The notes under the pieces are model-generated. The model was not told the origin of the DNA. It searched no databases and worked only from the letters and a program-made list of their open reading frames with translations. From Haemophilus influenzae (lineage in GTDB: Bacteria; Pseudomonadota; Gammaproteobacteria; Enterobacterales; Pasteurellaceae): a stretch of 64,000 nt of DNA. Both the position numbers and the translations under genes were made by a program. The stretch is from NCBI RefSeq assembly GCF_900475755.1, contig NZ_LS483411.1:1612001-1676000 (forward strand), given 5' to 3'. How positions within the stretch are numbered: position 1 is the first letter of the stretch; each line of letters starts with the position of its first letter. This document shows, one piece after another, positions 17,515-29,338 of the stretch.

Positions 17515-17546
17515 AAAAAATCTGTGACGTATATCACAGATTTTTA
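17515..17546. promoter_or_regulatory. CRP-like palindrome that can also act as a terminator
   Basis: TGTGA-CGTATA-TCACA matches both CRP half-sites perfectly. It is nested in a longer inverted repeat (AAAAATCTGTGA / TCACAGATTTTT) with T runs on both strands, directly after nagA and 80 bases before the autotransporter start. It may end nagA transcription, bind CRP, or both. Confidence 0.7.
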
Positions 17547-17571
17547 AATCAATTAGCTATTTAGGCTTTTA

Positions 17572-18720
17572 CTACTTACTCTCTTTCCACTTTCCATTTA
17601 CTACTGTGCCGATCACTTTATAATCTGGCGTAAACACCGCTAAGTTTGCTATCTTACCTTTTTCTACCGAACCTAAACGATCATCTATACCAATTGCACG
17701 AGCTGGGTAAAGGTTACTCATTCTAATGGCTTCCGCAAGAGGAATTTCAACATATTCTACCGCATTTTTAATGGATTCCATCATTGTGATTGATGCCCCT
17801 GCAATCGTGCCATTCGCATCATAGCAACGCCCATCTTTGATATAAATTGTTTTTCCTACAAAGGTAAAACTTTCTAGTTCTGGCGGTGCACCTGCGGCTG
17901 CAATGGAGTCAGTCACAATACAAAGTTTGTCGCCTTTGATTTTTTTATCAATGCGAACATTGCCGTAATTCACGTGAATACCATCAACAATAATACCTGT
18001 GTAAATATCGCTGTCTAGCACAGCTCCCACGACACCCATTGCACGCCCAGAACTAATTGGCGACATTGCATTATGTAAGTGAGTCGCAAAAGTTGCACCT
18101 TTATGGAATGCGGCTTTAGCCACCTCATAGCTTGCGTTGGAATGCCCTACAGAGACAATAATGCCCGCTTCCACAAAATCGGGCGTATAGTTAATAGTTG
18201 GATTTTCTGCGGCAATGGTAATTTTTGTAATGACATCCGAATTTTCACAGAGAAAATCTTTCATTTCTGGCGTAATTTCACGAATATATTCGGGACGGTG
18301 CACGCCTTTTTTCTCAATGCTAAGATAAGGCCCTTCAATATGTAAACCAAGTGCTTGGTTTTTATGCTTGTTTAAATATTCACGCATAATTTTCACCGCA
18401 CTTTTTATGTTTTCATCTGGTGCCGTAATAAAAGTGGGGAGGAAACTTGTACAACCTGATTTTAAGTTAGTTTCCTGCATAATTTCCAAGGTTTCAACGC
18501 TAGTTTGGTCGTTAAACATCACGCCACCGCAGCCATTTAATTGCAAATCAATAAAACCAGCAGTTAAATTATTACCTTGTAAATCAATGGTTTTGATGTC
18601 CTTTTCTAATTCAGTTTGCGGGATCACTGCTTCAATAGTCTCGCCATCAATTACTACCGCATAATCTCGTAGAATTTCGTATTTAGTGTAGATCACACTG
18701 TTGGTTAATGCGTATTTCAT
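17572..18720 (-). CDS. nagA: N-acetylglucosamine-6-phosphate deacetylase
   Basis: Removes the acetyl group from GlcNAc-6-P, giving glucosamine-6-P for NagB. The 382-residue protein has the amidohydrolase metal and substrate motifs GCGGVMFND, LHIEGPYLS, SVGHSNASY, THLHNAMS and IVTDSIAAAG. Start chosen at MKYALTNSVIYTKYE with GGAAGG upstream; family members begin there. Last gene of nanE-nanK-siaR-nanA-nagB-nagA, 53 bases after nagB. Confidence 0.96.
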   Translation of the reverse strand: MKYALTNSVIYTKYEILRDYAVVIDGETIEAVIPQTELEKDIKTIDLQGNNLTAGFIDLQLNGCGGVMFNDQTSVETLEIMQETNLKSGCTSFLPTFITAPDENIKSAVKIMREYLNKHKNQALGLHIEGPYLSIEKKGVHRPEYIREITPEMKDFLCENSDVITKITIAAENPTINYTPDFVEAGIIVSVGHSNASYEVAKAAFHKGATFATHLHNAMSPISSGRAMGVVGAVLDSDIYTGIIVDGIHVNYGNVRIDKKIKGDKLCIVTDSIAAAGAPPELESFTFVGKTIYIKDGRCYDANGTIAGASITMMESIKNAVEYVEIPLAEAIRMSNLYPARAIGIDDRLGSVEKGKIANLAVFTPDYKVIGTVVNGKWKESK

Positions 18721-18772
18721 TCTATACCTTCCAAATGTTTTAAGAAAAACGACTGATTGTAAAAATGATAGG

Positions 18773-19585
18773 TTATTTATCGCTGTAATAAGTCCCAGCA
18801 ACCGCACCTTCTAATTCAGTAAAATATTTCACGGTTTTCACTTTTAACTCTTGTTGAGCAGCTTCATCACAAACGAGCAAGAAATGACGGTGCATTTGTA
18901 ATGCACTGACTGTCCATAAATGGTTAATACTGCCTTCAACGGCAGCTTGCACTGCCAGTGCTTTTTGATGTCCTGTTGCTAAAATCATCACTTCTTCTGC
19001 ATCTAATAATGTGCCAACACCAATGGTTAAAGCATATTTCGGCACTTGAGTAACATCGTTATTAAAGAAGCGTGAATTTGCAATTAATGTATCTTGTGTG
19101 AGTGTTTTAATGCGGGTGCGAGAACTTAATGAAGAGGCAGGTTCATTGAATGCAATATGTCCATCCACACCAACCCCCCCCATAAACAGATGAATTTTGC
19201 CGTAGGATTTAATTTTTTCTTCATAACGACGGCATTCTGCATTATGGTCATCGGTATTGCCGTTAAGAATATTGATATTTTCAGGTAAAATATCGATATG
19301 ATTGAAAAAATTGTTATACATAAAGCTGTGGTAACTTTCAGGGTGTTCCTCTGGTAAACCCACATATTCATCCATATTGAAAGTCACTACGTGTTTGAAA
19401 CTCACTTTGCCTGCTTGATAAAGTCGAATCAGTTCTTGATAAGTTTTTAGTGGTGTACCACCAGTAGGTAACCCCAATACAAAAGGACGCTCGGCGGTAG
19501 GTTTAAAATCATTGATACGATTGATGATATGTTGTGCAGCCCAACAACTGACTTGTTGTTCTGTTTGTAGCGGAATAAAACGCAT
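18773..19585 (-). CDS. nagB: Glucosamine-6-phosphate deaminase
   Basis: Converts glucosamine-6-P to fructose-6-P and ammonia, joining sialic acid breakdown to glycolysis. The 270-residue protein carries the family motifs [27 protein letters not shown] and [15 protein letters not shown]. Glucosamine-6-P, its substrate, is reported to act as co-activator with SiaR in H. influenzae. The 5' end of this gene is partly duplicated 257 bases upstream. Confidence 0.97.
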   Translation of the reverse strand: MRFIPLQTEQQVSCWAAQHIINRINDFKPTAERPFVLGLPTGGTPLKTYQELIRLYQAGKVSFKHVVTFNMDEYVGLPEEHPESYHSFMYNNFFNHIDILPENINILNGNTDDHNAECRRYEEKIKSYGKIHLFMGGVGVDGHIAFNEPASSLSSRTRIKTLTQDTLIANSRFFNNDVTQVPKYALTIGVGTLLDAEEVMILATGHQKALAVQAAVEGSINHLWTVSALQMHRHFLLVCDEAAQQELKVKTVKYFTELEGAVAGTYYSDK

Positions 19586-19629
19586 ATTAGCCTTCCTTTA
19601 TTATTGACCGTAATGATCCTATTCATATC

Positions 19630-19655
19630 GTAGGCTGGACTTTAGCCCACCCTAC
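19630..19655. repeat. Short palindromic repeat in the nagB-nanA gap
   Basis: GTAGGCTGGACT and AGCCCACCCTAC face each other with a 2-base centre. Very similar GTAGGGTGGGCT...AGCCCACC palindromes are scattered in many bacterial genomes, so this looks like a small dispersed repeat. Confidence 0.55.
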
Positions 19656-19748
19656 ACCAAAGGATCATTATAAGTGCGGTAATTTTCTATCTTGTTTTTA
19701 AAAAGAAATTCTTTTGCTCCAATAATTTACGACAAAGCAATAGAAGTT

Positions 19749-19797
19749 GCCCCCTTCCGCTCTTCGGGCACCTTCCCCCGTAAACAGGGGAAGGGAA
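19749..19797. repeat. C/G-rich dispersed repeat in the nagB-nanA gap
   Basis: A C-rich block (CCCCCTTCCGC, CTTCCCCCG) faces CAGGGGAAGGG, giving a stable hairpin at 19772-19793. It is much richer in G+C than its surroundings. This part of the 285-base gap has no gene. Confidence 0.5.
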
Positions 19798-19804
19798 GTT
19801 CTTG

Positions 19805-19838
19805 CTGACTTGCTGTTCTGTTTGTAACGGAATAAAAC
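19805..19838. repeat. Partial duplication of the 5' end of nagB
   Basis: 34 bases match 19548-19581 inside nagB with two mismatches (CTGACTTGCTGTTCTG versus CTGACTTGTTGTTCTG, and one further on). The copy ends one codon short of where the nagB start would be and has no ribosome site. Probably left from a local duplication around the repeats. Confidence 0.8.
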
Positions 19839-19870
19839 AGGGGGAGGTAAGTTTTTTCTAATTTAAATAT

Positions 19871-20752
19871 TTATGACAAAAATTTCGCTTTCAATTCTTT
19901 TGCTTTTGCAACCTGTTCTTCTGTTGCTTTTGCTGTCATTGGCTCACGGCAATAACCTGCATCCACCCCTTCTAATTTAAGCAATTCTTTGATAGTTAAA
20001 TATAAACCGTTCGCTAAAATGCCTTCGATTAAATCATTGGTTACGTGTTGAATTTCTAATGCTTCAGCTAATTTACCCGCTTTGGTTAATTCAAAAATTT
20101 GACGAGCACGAACGCCGTTTACGTTGAAAGTTGAACCGATAGCACCATCTACGCCTAAAGAGGCAGCAGGTAACATCATTTCATCAAAACCTGCCCAAAT
20201 TAAGTGGTTTGGATAAGCTTTTTTCAAACGTTCTAATAAGTAGAAATCACCTGCTGTGAATTTCACACCCAATACTTTCGGATTTTTGTAAAGCTCGCCA
20301 AATTGTTCAATGCCCATATTCACGCCAGTTAAGAACGGAATAGAGTACACGATCATATTATTGCCCGTTTCTGCAATAATGGTGTCGTAATAATGTTTAA
20401 TTTCAGGGAAACTAAATTTGTAGTAGAACGGAGTAACAGCAGATAAGCAATCATAGCCTAATTCTGTTGCATATTTACCTAATTCAACTGCTTCTTTTAG
20501 GTTTACGCTGCCCACTTGAGCGATTAATGCGATTTGATCTTTTGCTTCATCTTTTGCAATACGGAAGATTTCTTTTTTCTCTTCCGTTGAAAGCATAAAG
20601 TTTTCGCCTGTTGAACCGCCCACATATAAGCCGTCCACTTTCATTTTGTCGATGTTGTGGCGGATGATTTGGCGTAAACCTTTTTCATTAATGGTGCCAT
20701 CTTCATTAAATGACACTAATAATGCACTGAAAATACCTTTTAAATCACGCAT
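19871..20752 (-). CDS. nanA: N-acetylneuraminate lyase
   Basis: Splits sialic acid (Neu5Ac) into N-acetylmannosamine and pyruvate, the first catabolic step. The 293-residue protein is a DHDPS/NAL-type aldolase: [10 protein letters not shown] near residue 47, the tyrosine in [10 protein letters not shown] near 137 and the Schiff-base lysine in [11 protein letters not shown] near 164. Fourth gene of the leftward nan-nag operon, 10 bases after siaR. Confidence 0.97.
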   Translation of the reverse strand: MRDLKGIFSALLVSFNEDGTINEKGLRQIIRHNIDKMKVDGLYVGGSTGENFMLSTEEKKEIFRIAKDEAKDQIALIAQVGSVNLKEAVELGKYATELGYDCLSAVTPFYYKFSFPEIKHYYDTIIAETGNNMIVYSIPFLTGVNMGIEQFGELYKNPKVLGVKFTAGDFYLLERLKKAYPNHLIWAGFDEMMLPAASLGVDGAIGSTFNVNGVRARQIFELTKAGKLAEALEIQHVTNDLIEGILANGLYLTIKELLKLEGVDAGYCREPMTAKATEEQVAKAKELKAKFLS

Positions 20753-20762
20753 AAGTTTTCTC

Positions 20763-21629
20763 CTATTTTATACGTTGTTCAAGAATTACATTGAGAGTTT
20801 TTTGTTTAGTTTGAGCGGCAATTTCTTCTTCGCCCTGCACTAACAAAGCATAAATTAAATCTAATACAAAAAGCTGTGCGATCTTGGTGCCAATAGAATC
20901 TCCTTGTAACTTGCCTTGTTTATTACCATTTACCAAAACATAATCAGCATATTCTGTCACAGGGGAACGCAAACTATGCGTCAATGCCACTGTTGTTGCA
21001 CCATTTTGTTTTGCAATTTTGATGGTATGTGCCGTTTCAGCAGAATAACCAGAATGGCTTAAACCAATTGCCACATCAGAAGATGTAAGTAATGCTGCCT
21101 GCATATACATAAAATGATTATTACCTGAAGCATCCACTTGAAAACCAATACGCATCAGCTTATTTTTAGCATCTTCCGCCGTTACGCCAGATGAACCCAC
21201 ACCAAATAAAAAAATACGACGTGCTTTTTTAAGTACTTTAACGACTTCTTCAAGCTGTTTTAAATCAAGTAAATTAATCGTTTCTTCCATTACATTAGCA
21301 ACTGCGGCTTGCAATTTTTGTGCAATAGTGAGCGAATCATCACTTGGCATAATTTCTGTTTCAAGTACGCTTTCATCTTGATTATCTTTCGTCGCAAGTT
21401 CAATAGAAAGCTCTAATTTAAAATCGCTGAAACCTTTAAAGCCAACGGTTCGACAAAAACGGACAAGCGTAGCCTCTCCCACTTCTAAGTGTTTTGCAAT
21501 TTCAGAAAGGGGACATTGCGATACCAAATCAGGCGAACGCAAAATCGTATCAGCAATTTTTTTCTCTGATTTAGTTAAACTCTGGTAAAGCAAGCCAATT
21601 CTGTTTAACACATTTCCCGATTTAGCCAT
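20763..21629 (-). CDS. siaR: RpiR family repressor of sialic acid genes
   Basis: The regulator of the nan-nag and siaPT operons in H. influenzae (also called nanR). The N-terminal RpiR helix-turn-helix spans about residues 1-77 ([24 protein letters not shown]) and a C-terminal SIS sugar-phosphate domain follows ([34 protein letters not shown]). The start at [11 protein letters not shown] is preceded by AAGGAA and overlaps the end of nanK by 8 bases (ATGGCTAA), so translation is probably coupled. Glucosamine-6-P is the reported effector. Confidence 0.93.
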   Translation of the reverse strand: MAKSGNVLNRIGLLYQSLTKSEKKIADTILRSPDLVSQCPLSEIAKHLEVGEATLVRFCRTVGFKGFSDFKLELSIELATKDNQDESVLETEIMPSDDSLTIAQKLQAAVANVMEETINLLDLKQLEEVVKVLKKARRIFLFGVGSSGVTAEDAKNKLMRIGFQVDASGNNHFMYMQAALLTSSDVAIGLSHSGYSAETAHTIKIAKQNGATTVALTHSLRSPVTEYADYVLVNGNKQGKLQGDSIGTKIAQLFVLDLIYALLVQGEEEIAAQTKQKTLNVILEQRIK

Positions 21630-22524
21630 AAATTGTTCCTTCAGGCTTATCCAGTAAAACATCTTTTACCCAATAAGCCGCACCAATTAAACCTGCATCT
21701 TGTCCAAATTTAGCGGATTCAATTTCACAACAATATATCGAAGGAAAATCTTGTAAATATTTTTCGACCAAAGGTAAATATCCCTCAGCTAATCCTACAC
21801 TACCACCAATCGCGATTTTTTGAATATCTAAACTAATCACTAAATCTGCAATTAAATTAGCAATGGCTTTCGCAGAACGCTCGACAAGTGCGGTCGCTTT
21901 TTCATCATTTTTTCTAAAACGCTCAAACACTTCTTTTGGCTCGCACGGATCTTCCCATTGGGAAGAAACTGCTTCAATTGCTCGCCCTGAAGCAATCGCT
22001 TCGACACAACCTCGACGCCCACAACCACAGATCGCACCATTTGGATCAGCTAATGTATGACCAATATGCCCAGCAATACCACGAGAACCTGTCTGCAAAA
22101 TTTGGTTTAGCACAATCCCTCCGCCAACTCCTGTTGAAACGGTAATAAAAACAAAATTTGATACCTGTTCAGAATTTTGCAATTGATATTCCGCATAAGT
22201 CGCAGCTTGTGCATCATTTAATAAACCAATCGGTTTATCCGTATGTTTTGCAATACTAGCTTTAAGTGGAAATTCCGCCAAGCCGCCTAAGTTTTTCGGA
22301 TTTAATGCACTTAAAATGCCATTATTGATGATCCCCGTAGATGCCACCGCTACATAGTCAAACTGCCCTTCATAATCAGCAAGTAATTTGCCTAACGCTT
22401 GGTGCATTCCCTCCACCACATTTTCACGTGGTGTATGAATTTGCTGACGTTGCTCAATTTCGCCATTTTTTACAATCGCCGCAGCAATTTTTGTCCCGCC
22501 AATGTCTAGTGCTAAACAACGCAT
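21622..22524 (-). CDS. nanK: N-acetylmannosamine kinase
   Basis: Phosphorylates ManNAc at the 6 position before epimerisation. The 300-residue ROK family kinase has the ATP loop ALDIGGTKIAAAI at the N-terminus, the VSTGVGGGIVL motif and the zinc site GHTLADPNGAICGCGRRGC. It lies between nanE and siaR in the operon, overlapping the latter by 8 bases. Confidence 0.95.
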   Translation of the reverse strand: MRCLALDIGGTKIAAAIVKNGEIEQRQQIHTPRENVVEGMHQALGKLLADYEGQFDYVAVASTGIINNGILSALNPKNLGGLAEFPLKASIAKHTDKPIGLLNDAQAATYAEYQLQNSEQVSNFVFITVSTGVGGGIVLNQILQTGSRGIAGHIGHTLADPNGAICGCGRRGCVEAIASGRAIEAVSSQWEDPCEPKEVFERFRKNDEKATALVERSAKAIANLIADLVISLDIQKIAIGGSVGLAEGYLPLVEKYLQDFPSIYCCEIESAKFGQDAGLIGAAYWVKDVLLDKPEGTIYG

Positions 22525-22568
22525 AACTTATCCTTATAGTATAAAGTCTTTTCTCACACGTCTTACGA

Positions 22569-23255
22569 CTATCTTGCAGATTTCACTGAATTAGCAAACC
22601 AACTCACAATATGTTCAAGACGAGTTAAAGCTGAACCTACAGTCACGCAATCTGCGCCAATTTCAATTGCCACTTTTGCTAATTCAGGCGTGTTATAACG
22701 CCCCTCAGCCATCACAAAACAACCCGCTGCTTTTAAATCTTTTACTAATTGATAATCAGGTTCTTTTGGCACTGAGCCACCTGTATAACCCGACATCGTA
22801 CTACCGACAATATCAAAACCAAGTGCTTTACAATACAGGCCTTCTTCTAAATTAGAACAATCTGCCATTGCCAAACAGCCCATTTCGTGGATTTTTTTCA
22901 CCGCACTTTCAATATCCACAGGACGCGGACGGCTCGTGCCATCTACTGCAATAATATCCGCGCCTGCATTGGCTAGATCTTCAATATCTTGTAAAAACGG
23001 CGTAATACGCACGGGACTATCAGGCAAATCACGTTTTACAATTCCGATAATCGGAACATTCACAAAAGGACGGGTTGCTTTAAGGTTATCAACACCCTCA
23101 ATACGTAAGCCAGAAGCTCCGCCCATAACCGAAGCCTGAGCCATAGCAGAAACGATTTCAGGTTTATCCATTGGGCCATCATCGACAGGTTGGCAAGAAG
23201 AAATAAGACCATATTGAATTTGAGAAAGCACTTCTTGATAAGATAATTTAGACAT
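22569..23255 (-). CDS. nanE: N-acetylmannosamine-6-phosphate 2-epimerase
   Basis: Converts ManNAc-6-P to GlcNAc-6-P. The 228-residue TIM barrel has [27 protein letters not shown] and [13 protein letters not shown], all typical. Start at [14 protein letters not shown] with GAGGGG upstream; an ATG 11 codons earlier lacks a good ribosome site. First gene of the leftward operon, facing the control region shared with siaP. Confidence 0.95.
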   Translation of the reverse strand: MSKLSYQEVLSQIQYGLISSCQPVDDGPMDKPEIVSAMAQASVMGGASGLRIEGVDNLKATRPFVNVPIIGIVKRDLPDSPVRITPFLQDIEDLANAGADIIAVDGTSRPRPVDIESAVKKIHEMGCLAMADCSNLEEGLYCKALGFDIVGSTMSGYTGGSVPKEPDYQLVKDLKAAGCFVMAEGRYNTPELAKVAIEIGADCVTVGSALTRLEHIVSWFANSVKSAR

Positions 23256-24594
<1,339 letters not shown>

Positions 24595-24658
24595 TCCCTC
24601 TTTAGTGTGCCGTAATGGCACACTACATTCCCTTATTCTTCATCAAGCGGAGTGAAGT

Positions 24659-26509
24659 ATGAAATATATTAATAAGCTTGAGGAATGGCTGGGTGGCACA
24701 TTATTTATCGCCATTTTCGGTATTCTTATCGCTCAAATTCTTTCACGCCAAGTTTTTCATTCTCCGTTAATCTGGAGTGAAGAACTCGCCAAGCTCTTAT
24801 TTGTTTACGTGGGTATGTTAGGTATCAGCGTTGCTGTGAGAAAACAAGAACACGTATTTATTGATTTTTTAACTAATCTAATGCCAGAAAAAATCAGAAA
24901 ATTCACAAATACTTTTGTACAATTATTAGTCTTTGTATGTATTTTCTTGTTTATTCATTTCGGGATTCGTACTTTTAATGGCGCATCATTCCCCATTGAT
25001 GCCTTAGGGGGCATTTCTGAAAAATGGATTTTCGCTGCACTACCTGTTATCGCAATATTAATGATGTTTCGCTTTATCCAAGCGCAAACCGTAAACTTTA
25101 AGACAGGGAAAAGCTATTTACCTGCGACTTTCTTTATCATAAGTGCGGTCATTTTATTTGCAATTTTATTTTTCGCGCCAGATTGGTTCAAAGTATTGCG
25201 AATTAGCAATTATATAAAGCTCGGTTCAAGTTCAGTCTATGTTGCCTTACTCGTTTGGCTAATCATTATGTTTATCGGTGTCCCTGTAGGTTGGTCCTTA
25301 TTTATTGCTACCCTACTTTATTTTTCTATGACACGTTGGAATGTCGTAAATGCCGCAACTGAAAAATTAGTCTATAGCCTAGACAGCTTTCCATTACTTG
25401 CCGTGCCGTTTTATATTTTAACAGGTATTCTAATGAATACTGGTGGGATTACCGAACGTATTTTTAATTTCGCTAAATCCTTACTCGGTCATTACACAGG
25501 AGGAATGGGGCACGTTAATATCGGCGCAAGTTTATTGTTCTCTGGTATGTCAGGTTCAGCACTTGCTGATGCGGGGGGCTTAGGTCAGCTTGAGATTAAA
25601 GCAATGCGTGATGCTGGTTATGACGACGATATTTGCGGAGGAATTACTGCTGCTTCTTGTATTATTGGGCCATTAGTTCCGCCAAGTATTGCAATGATTA
25701 TTTACGGTGTAATCGCCAATGAATCTATCGCAAAACTCTTTATTGCAGGTTTTATTCCCGGTGTATTAATTACTTTAGCTTTAATGGCAATGAATTATCG
25801 CATTGCAAAAAAACGAGGTTATCCACGTACACCAAAAACCACGAGAGAACAACTTTGCAGCAGCTTTAAACAATCTTTTTGGGCAATCTTAACGCCGTTA
25901 TTAATTATCGGTGGTATTTTTTCAGGCTTATTCAGTCCAACAGAATCTGCCATTGTTGCAGCAGCATACTCTGTAATTATTGGTAAATTTGTGTATAAAG
26001 AATTAACCTTAAAAACCTTATTTAATAGTTGCATAGAAGCAATGGCAATTACAGGCGTAGTCGCCTTAATGATTATGACCGTGACTTTCTTTGGCGATAT
26101 GATTGCCCGTGAACAAGTCGCAATGCGTGTTGCTGATGTATTTGTTGCCGTTGCCGATTCGCCTTTAACCGTATTGGTAATGATTAACGCACTGTTACTT
26201 TTTCTTGGAATGTTCATTGATGCCCTAGCATTACAATTTTTAGTATTACCAATGCTTATTCCTATCGCAATGCAATTCAATATTGACTTAATCTTCTTTG
26301 GTGTAATGACCACATTAAATATGATGATTGGTATTCTTACCCCACCAATGGGAATGGCTCTCTTTGTTGTTGCTCGTGTAGGAAATATGTCGGTTTCCAC
26401 GGTTACCAAAGGCGTATTACCGTTCTTGATTCCCGTTTTCGTCACATTAGTATTAATTACGATTTTCCCACAAATCATCACATTTGTGCCAAATCTATTG
26501 ATACCATAA
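24659..26509 (+). CDS. siaT: Fused TRAP sialic acid permease (small and large membrane subunits)
   Basis: Sodium-driven inner membrane permease. The 616-residue protein joins the four-span Q subunit (residues 1 to about 165, [17 protein letters not shown]) to the large M subunit from about 185 on, which has the repeated TRAP-M features [19 protein letters not shown] and [14 protein letters not shown], and [15 protein letters not shown] near the end. The fusion (siaQM) is usual for Haemophilus. It follows siaP by 64 bases. Confidence 0.97.
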   Translation: MKYINKLEEWLGGTLFIAIFGILIAQILSRQVFHSPLIWSEELAKLLFVYVGMLGISVAVRKQEHVFIDFLTNLMPEKIRKFTNTFVQLLVFVCIFLFIHFGIRTFNGASFPIDALGGISEKWIFAALPVIAILMMFRFIQAQTVNFKTGKSYLPATFFIISAVILFAILFFAPDWFKVLRISNYIKLGSSSVYVALLVWLIIMFIGVPVGWSLFIATLLYFSMTRWNVVNAATEKLVYSLDSFPLLAVPFYILTGILMNTGGITERIFNFAKSLLGHYTGGMGHVNIGASLLFSGMSGSALADAGGLGQLEIKAMRDAGYDDDICGGITAASCIIGPLVPPSIAMIIYGVIANESIAKLFIAGFIPGVLITLALMAMNYRIAKKRGYPRTPKTTREQLCSSFKQSFWAILTPLLIIGGIFSGLFSPTESAIVAAAYSVIIGKFVYKELTLKTLFNSCIEAMAITGVVALMIMTVTFFGDMIAREQVAMRVADVFVAVADSPLTVLVMINALLLFLGMFIDALALQFLVLPMLIPIAMQFNIDLIFFGVMTTLNMMIGILTPPMGMALFVVARVGNMSVSTVTKGVLPFLIPVFVTLVLITIFPQIITFVPNLLIP

Positions 26510-26511
26510 TA

Positions 26512-26554
26512 AAAAGTGCGGTTGAAAAACATTAAATTTTTTAACCGCACTTTT
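26512..26554. terminator. Inverted pair of uptake signals after siaT
   Basis: AAAAGTGCGGTT and AACCGCACTTTT form a perfect 12-bp stem with a 19-base loop, followed by ATCTTTCT. This is the usual Haemophilus way of making a terminator from two uptake signals; here it could reduce nanM expression. Confidence 0.75.
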
Positions 26555-26684
26555 ATCTTTCTCGTAAGTTACATCTGCCGTACCTTACAATACAAAAAGG
26601 TGCAATAACTGCACTTTATCAACGCCTATTCAATGCCGTTTAATGAATAGAAAACTGTAAACACAACTAAAAATGGGGTTTATT

Positions 26685-27812
26685 ATGAAACTAACCAAAA
26701 CAGCATTATGCACCGCACTTTTTGCCACTTTTACTTTTTCAGCGAACGCACAAACTTATCCTGATTTGCCAGTGGGAATCAAAGGAGGAACAGGCGCATT
26801 AATTGGCGACACCGTTTATGTGGGATTAGGCTCTGGTGGCGATAAATTCTATACTTTAGACCTAAAAGATCCTTCAGCACAATGGAAAGAAATTGCTACA
26901 TTTCCAGGTGGCGAACGCAATCAACCTGTTGCAGCCGCAGTGGATGGAAAACTTTATGTATTCGGTGGTTTACAAAAAAATGAAAAAGGCGAACTTCAAC
27001 TCGTTAATGACGCTTATCGCTATAACCCAAGCGATAATACTTGGATGAAACTTCCTACTCGTTCTCCCCGTGGTTTAGTAGGATCAAGTGGTGCATCTCA
27101 CGGAGATAAAGTTTATATTTTAGGCGGCTCTAATCTCTCTATATTTAATGGTTTCTTCCAAGACACTGTGGCAGCAGGAGAAGATAAAGAGAAAAAAGAT
27201 GAAATCGCAGCAGCTTACTTCGATCAACGTCCAGAAGATTATTTCTTTACAACAGAATTATTGAGCTATGAACCCTCAACCAACAAATGGCACAATGAAG
27301 GTCGCATTCCATTCTCTGGTCGTGCTGGTGCAGCCTTTACAATTCAAGGTAATGATCTCGTGGTTGTCAATGGCGAAATTAAACCAGGACTTCGCACCGC
27401 TGAAACCCATCAAGGTAAATTCACTGCTAAAGGTGTGCAATGGAAAAACTTACCTGACTTGCCCGCACCAAAAGGCAAATCACAAGATGGTTTAGCTGGT
27501 GCACTTGCAGGCTATAGTAACGGTCATTATTTAGTCACTGGTGGCGCAAATTTTCCAGGTTCAATCAAACAATTCAAAGAAGGAAAACTTCACGCACATA
27601 AAGGTTTAAGCAAAGCTTGGCATAACGAAGTTTATACGTTGAATAATGGTAAATGGCGCATCGTTGGGGAATTACCAATGAATATTGGCTATGGTTTTTC
27701 TGTATCTTACAACAATAAAGTTTTACTGATTGGCGGTGAAACTGACGGAGGTAAGGCTTTAACTAGCGTCAAAGCAATAAGCTATGACGGTAAAAAATTA
27801 ACCATCGAATAA
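26685..27812 (+). CDS. nanM: N-acetylneuraminate epimerase (sialic acid mutarotase)
   Basis: A periplasmic beta-propeller that speeds interconversion of alpha and beta Neu5Ac, so helping uptake by SiaP. The signal peptide ends at FSANA, followed by Kelch repeats ([48 protein letters not shown]). Start chosen at [13 protein letters not shown] lies 7 bases before. It follows the siaT hairpin, so it may have its own promoter. Confidence 0.93.
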   Translation: MKLTKTALCTALFATFTFSANAQTYPDLPVGIKGGTGALIGDTVYVGLGSGGDKFYTLDLKDPSAQWKEIATFPGGERNQPVAAAVDGKLYVFGGLQKNEKGELQLVNDAYRYNPSDNTWMKLPTRSPRGLVGSSGASHGDKVYILGGSNLSIFNGFFQDTVAAGEDKEKKDEIAAAYFDQRPEDYFFTTELLSYEPSTNKWHNEGRIPFSGRAGAAFTIQGNDLVVVNGEIKPGLRTAETHQGKFTAKGVQWKNLPDLPAPKGKSQDGLAGALAGYSNGHYLVTGGANFPGSIKQFKEGKLHAHKGLSKAWHNEVYTLNNGKWRIVGELPMNIGYGFSVSYNNKVLLIGGETDGGKALTSVKAISYDGKKLTIE

Positions 27813-27848
27813 TTTATCACAGAATAGTGCATAAAATTTATAATAATC

Positions 27849-27876
27849 AAAAGCGGCGAAATTTATCGCCGCTTTA
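27849..27876 (+). terminator. Hairpin after nanM
   Basis: AAAGCGGCGA pairs with TCGCCGCTTT just past the nanM stop. The T run after it is weak (TTTATG), so termination may be partial. Confidence 0.55.
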
Positions 27877-27973
27877 TGCAAAATAAAAGTAATTAAAGCA
27901 AAATTAACACAAATTTTGACCGCACTTTAAATGCTCTATAAAGAGCTGGCATTTTTATTAATAAGATTTAGCG

Positions 27974-28408
27974 ATGTTATTTATTCCACCACCACTACTC
28001 TGTTTATTCATTGCCATAGCAATGTATTTTTTGCCAAAGATTGCTAGTTATTCTGTCCATTTTTCAGTGATTGTTTTTGTTATTTCCCTTTCATTTTTGA
28101 TTGCTTTAAGCAGCGTTATGCAATTCTTTATATGTAAAACCTCCATTAATCCTCGTGACTTTAAAGGCACAACAAAATTAGTTTGCACAGGCATATTTCG
28201 ATTTAGCCGTAACCCAATGTATTTAAGTTTGCTGTTAATTTTGCTTGCTTGGACGCTTTGGTTAGGTAATAGTTTAGCTTGGTTAGGCGTAATTATCTTT
28301 ATATTAGTGATAAACCAGTTTCAAATAGCCCGAGAAGAAACCTATTTGGAAAATAAATTTGGCGATGAATATCGTCGTTATAAACAAAAAGTAAGACGTT
28401 GGCTATAA
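27974..28408 (+). CDS. Small membrane protein of the isoprenylcysteine/phospholipid methyltransferase-like family
   Basis: A 144-residue inner membrane protein with about four hydrophobic spans. The C-terminal half carries the family pattern TGIFRFSRNPMYLSLLLILL and ends ENKFGDEYRRYKQKVRRWL, as in ICMT/PEMT-type bacterial membrane methyltransferases. The substrate is unknown and the gene stands alone between nanM and the convergent hflC. The ribosome site is poor, so the ATG is the best guess. Confidence 0.75.
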   Translation: MLFIPPPLLCLFIAIAMYFLPKIASYSVHFSVIVFVISLSFLIALSSVMQFFICKTSINPRDFKGTTKLVCTGIFRFSRNPMYLSLLLILLAWTLWLGNSLAWLGVIIFILVINQFQIAREETYLENKFGDEYRRYKQKVRRWL

Positions 28409-28437
28409 AAAAACACCTTCACGAGGAAGGTGTTTTT
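28408..28437. terminator. Bidirectional terminator between convergent genes
   Basis: AAAAACACCTTC pairs with GAAGGTGTTTTT around ACGAG. It serves both the rightward membrane protein gene and leftward hflC. Confidence 0.88.
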
Positions 28438-28450
28438 ATCAAATTAAAAT

Positions 28451-29338
28451 CTATTTTTTCGGTGCCTGCATAAAGCGGAAGAAATCACTATCTGGTTTTA
28501 AAATCATTATATTGTCAGAATTTGCAAAACTCGCTTCATAGGCTTTTAAGCTACGCACAAACGTAAAGAATTGTGGTTCTTGAGCAAAAGCATCTGAATA
28601 TAATTTTGCCGCCGCTGCATCGCCTGAACCTCGTAATTCTTGTGCAGTTTTATTTGCATTAGCAAGAATTAACGTCACTCTGCGATCTACATCAGCTTGA
28701 ATAAATGCTGCTTTTTCTTTCCCTTGAGAACGATGTTCACGCGCCACTGCATCACGTTCTGCACGCATACGTTGGTAAATCGAAGAAGAGACTTCGTCTG
28801 GTAAATTAATTTGTTTTACACGCACATCGATCACTTCAATACCTAATTCTGCCGTACTGTCTTGTCCTGAACTTAAAGCTTTTTTTGCCCCTTCCATTAA
28901 TTCTCCACGTGTACCAGAAACAATATCTTTAATCGTGCGTGAACCAATTTCAGAACGTAAACGGTCATTTACTTTACGACTTAATAAATTTGCAGCTTGG
29001 GCATAATCGCCACCGCCAGTAGACGTGTAGAATCGACCAAAATCACTGATTTTCCATTTCACATAAGAATCCACTAGCAAATCTTTTTTCTCAACAGTAA
29101 CAAAACGTGTTGCAGATCCATCTAAAGTACGAATACGCGCATCTAAAACTTTGATGCTATCAATTAAAGGCACTTTAAAATGCAAGCCCGGTTCATATAC
29201 AACCACTTTGTTATCGGCATCACGCTGTACTTTGTTAAATCGTAACATAATGCCACGCGTACCTTCCGTTACAACGACGATGCTAGAATAAACCACTGCC
29301 GCAATCACGAAAATAACAGGTAATAAAAATCTACGCAT
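28451..29338 (-). CDS. hflC: HflC, regulator of membrane protease FtsH
   Basis: With HflK forms a large complex around FtsH on the periplasmic side and restrains its activity on membrane proteins. The 295-residue protein has an N-terminal membrane anchor (FLLPVIFVIAAVVYSSIVVV) and an SPFH/band-7 domain (TEGTRGIMLRFNKV to about residue 200), then helices ending AASFANSDNIMIL. The start overlaps the hflK stop by one base (TAATG). Confidence 0.95.
   Translation of the reverse strand: MRRFLLPVIFVIAAVVYSSIVVVTEGTRGIMLRFNKVQRDADNKVVVYEPGLHFKVPLIDSIKVLDARIRTLDGSATRFVTVEKKDLLVDSYVKWKISDFGRFYTSTGGGDYAQAANLLSRKVNDRLRSEIGSRTIKDIVSGTRGELMEGAKKALSSGQDSTAELGIEVIDVRVKQINLPDEVSSSIYQRMRAERDAVAREHRSQGKEKAAFIQADVDRRVTLILANANKTAQELRGSGDAAAAKLYSDAFAQEPQFFTFVRSLKAYEASFANSDNIMILKPDSDFFRFMQAPKK

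Noticed and set aside
22341..22526. A plus-strand peptide opposite the start of nanK
   Set aside because: Short, no ribosome site, and no conservation signal visible; antisense to nanK.
25819..26550. A 243-codon minus-strand frame opposite siaT
   Set aside because: It is Ile/Thr/Asn-rich without domains or a ribosome site, and lies wholly opposite the conserved siaT coding region.
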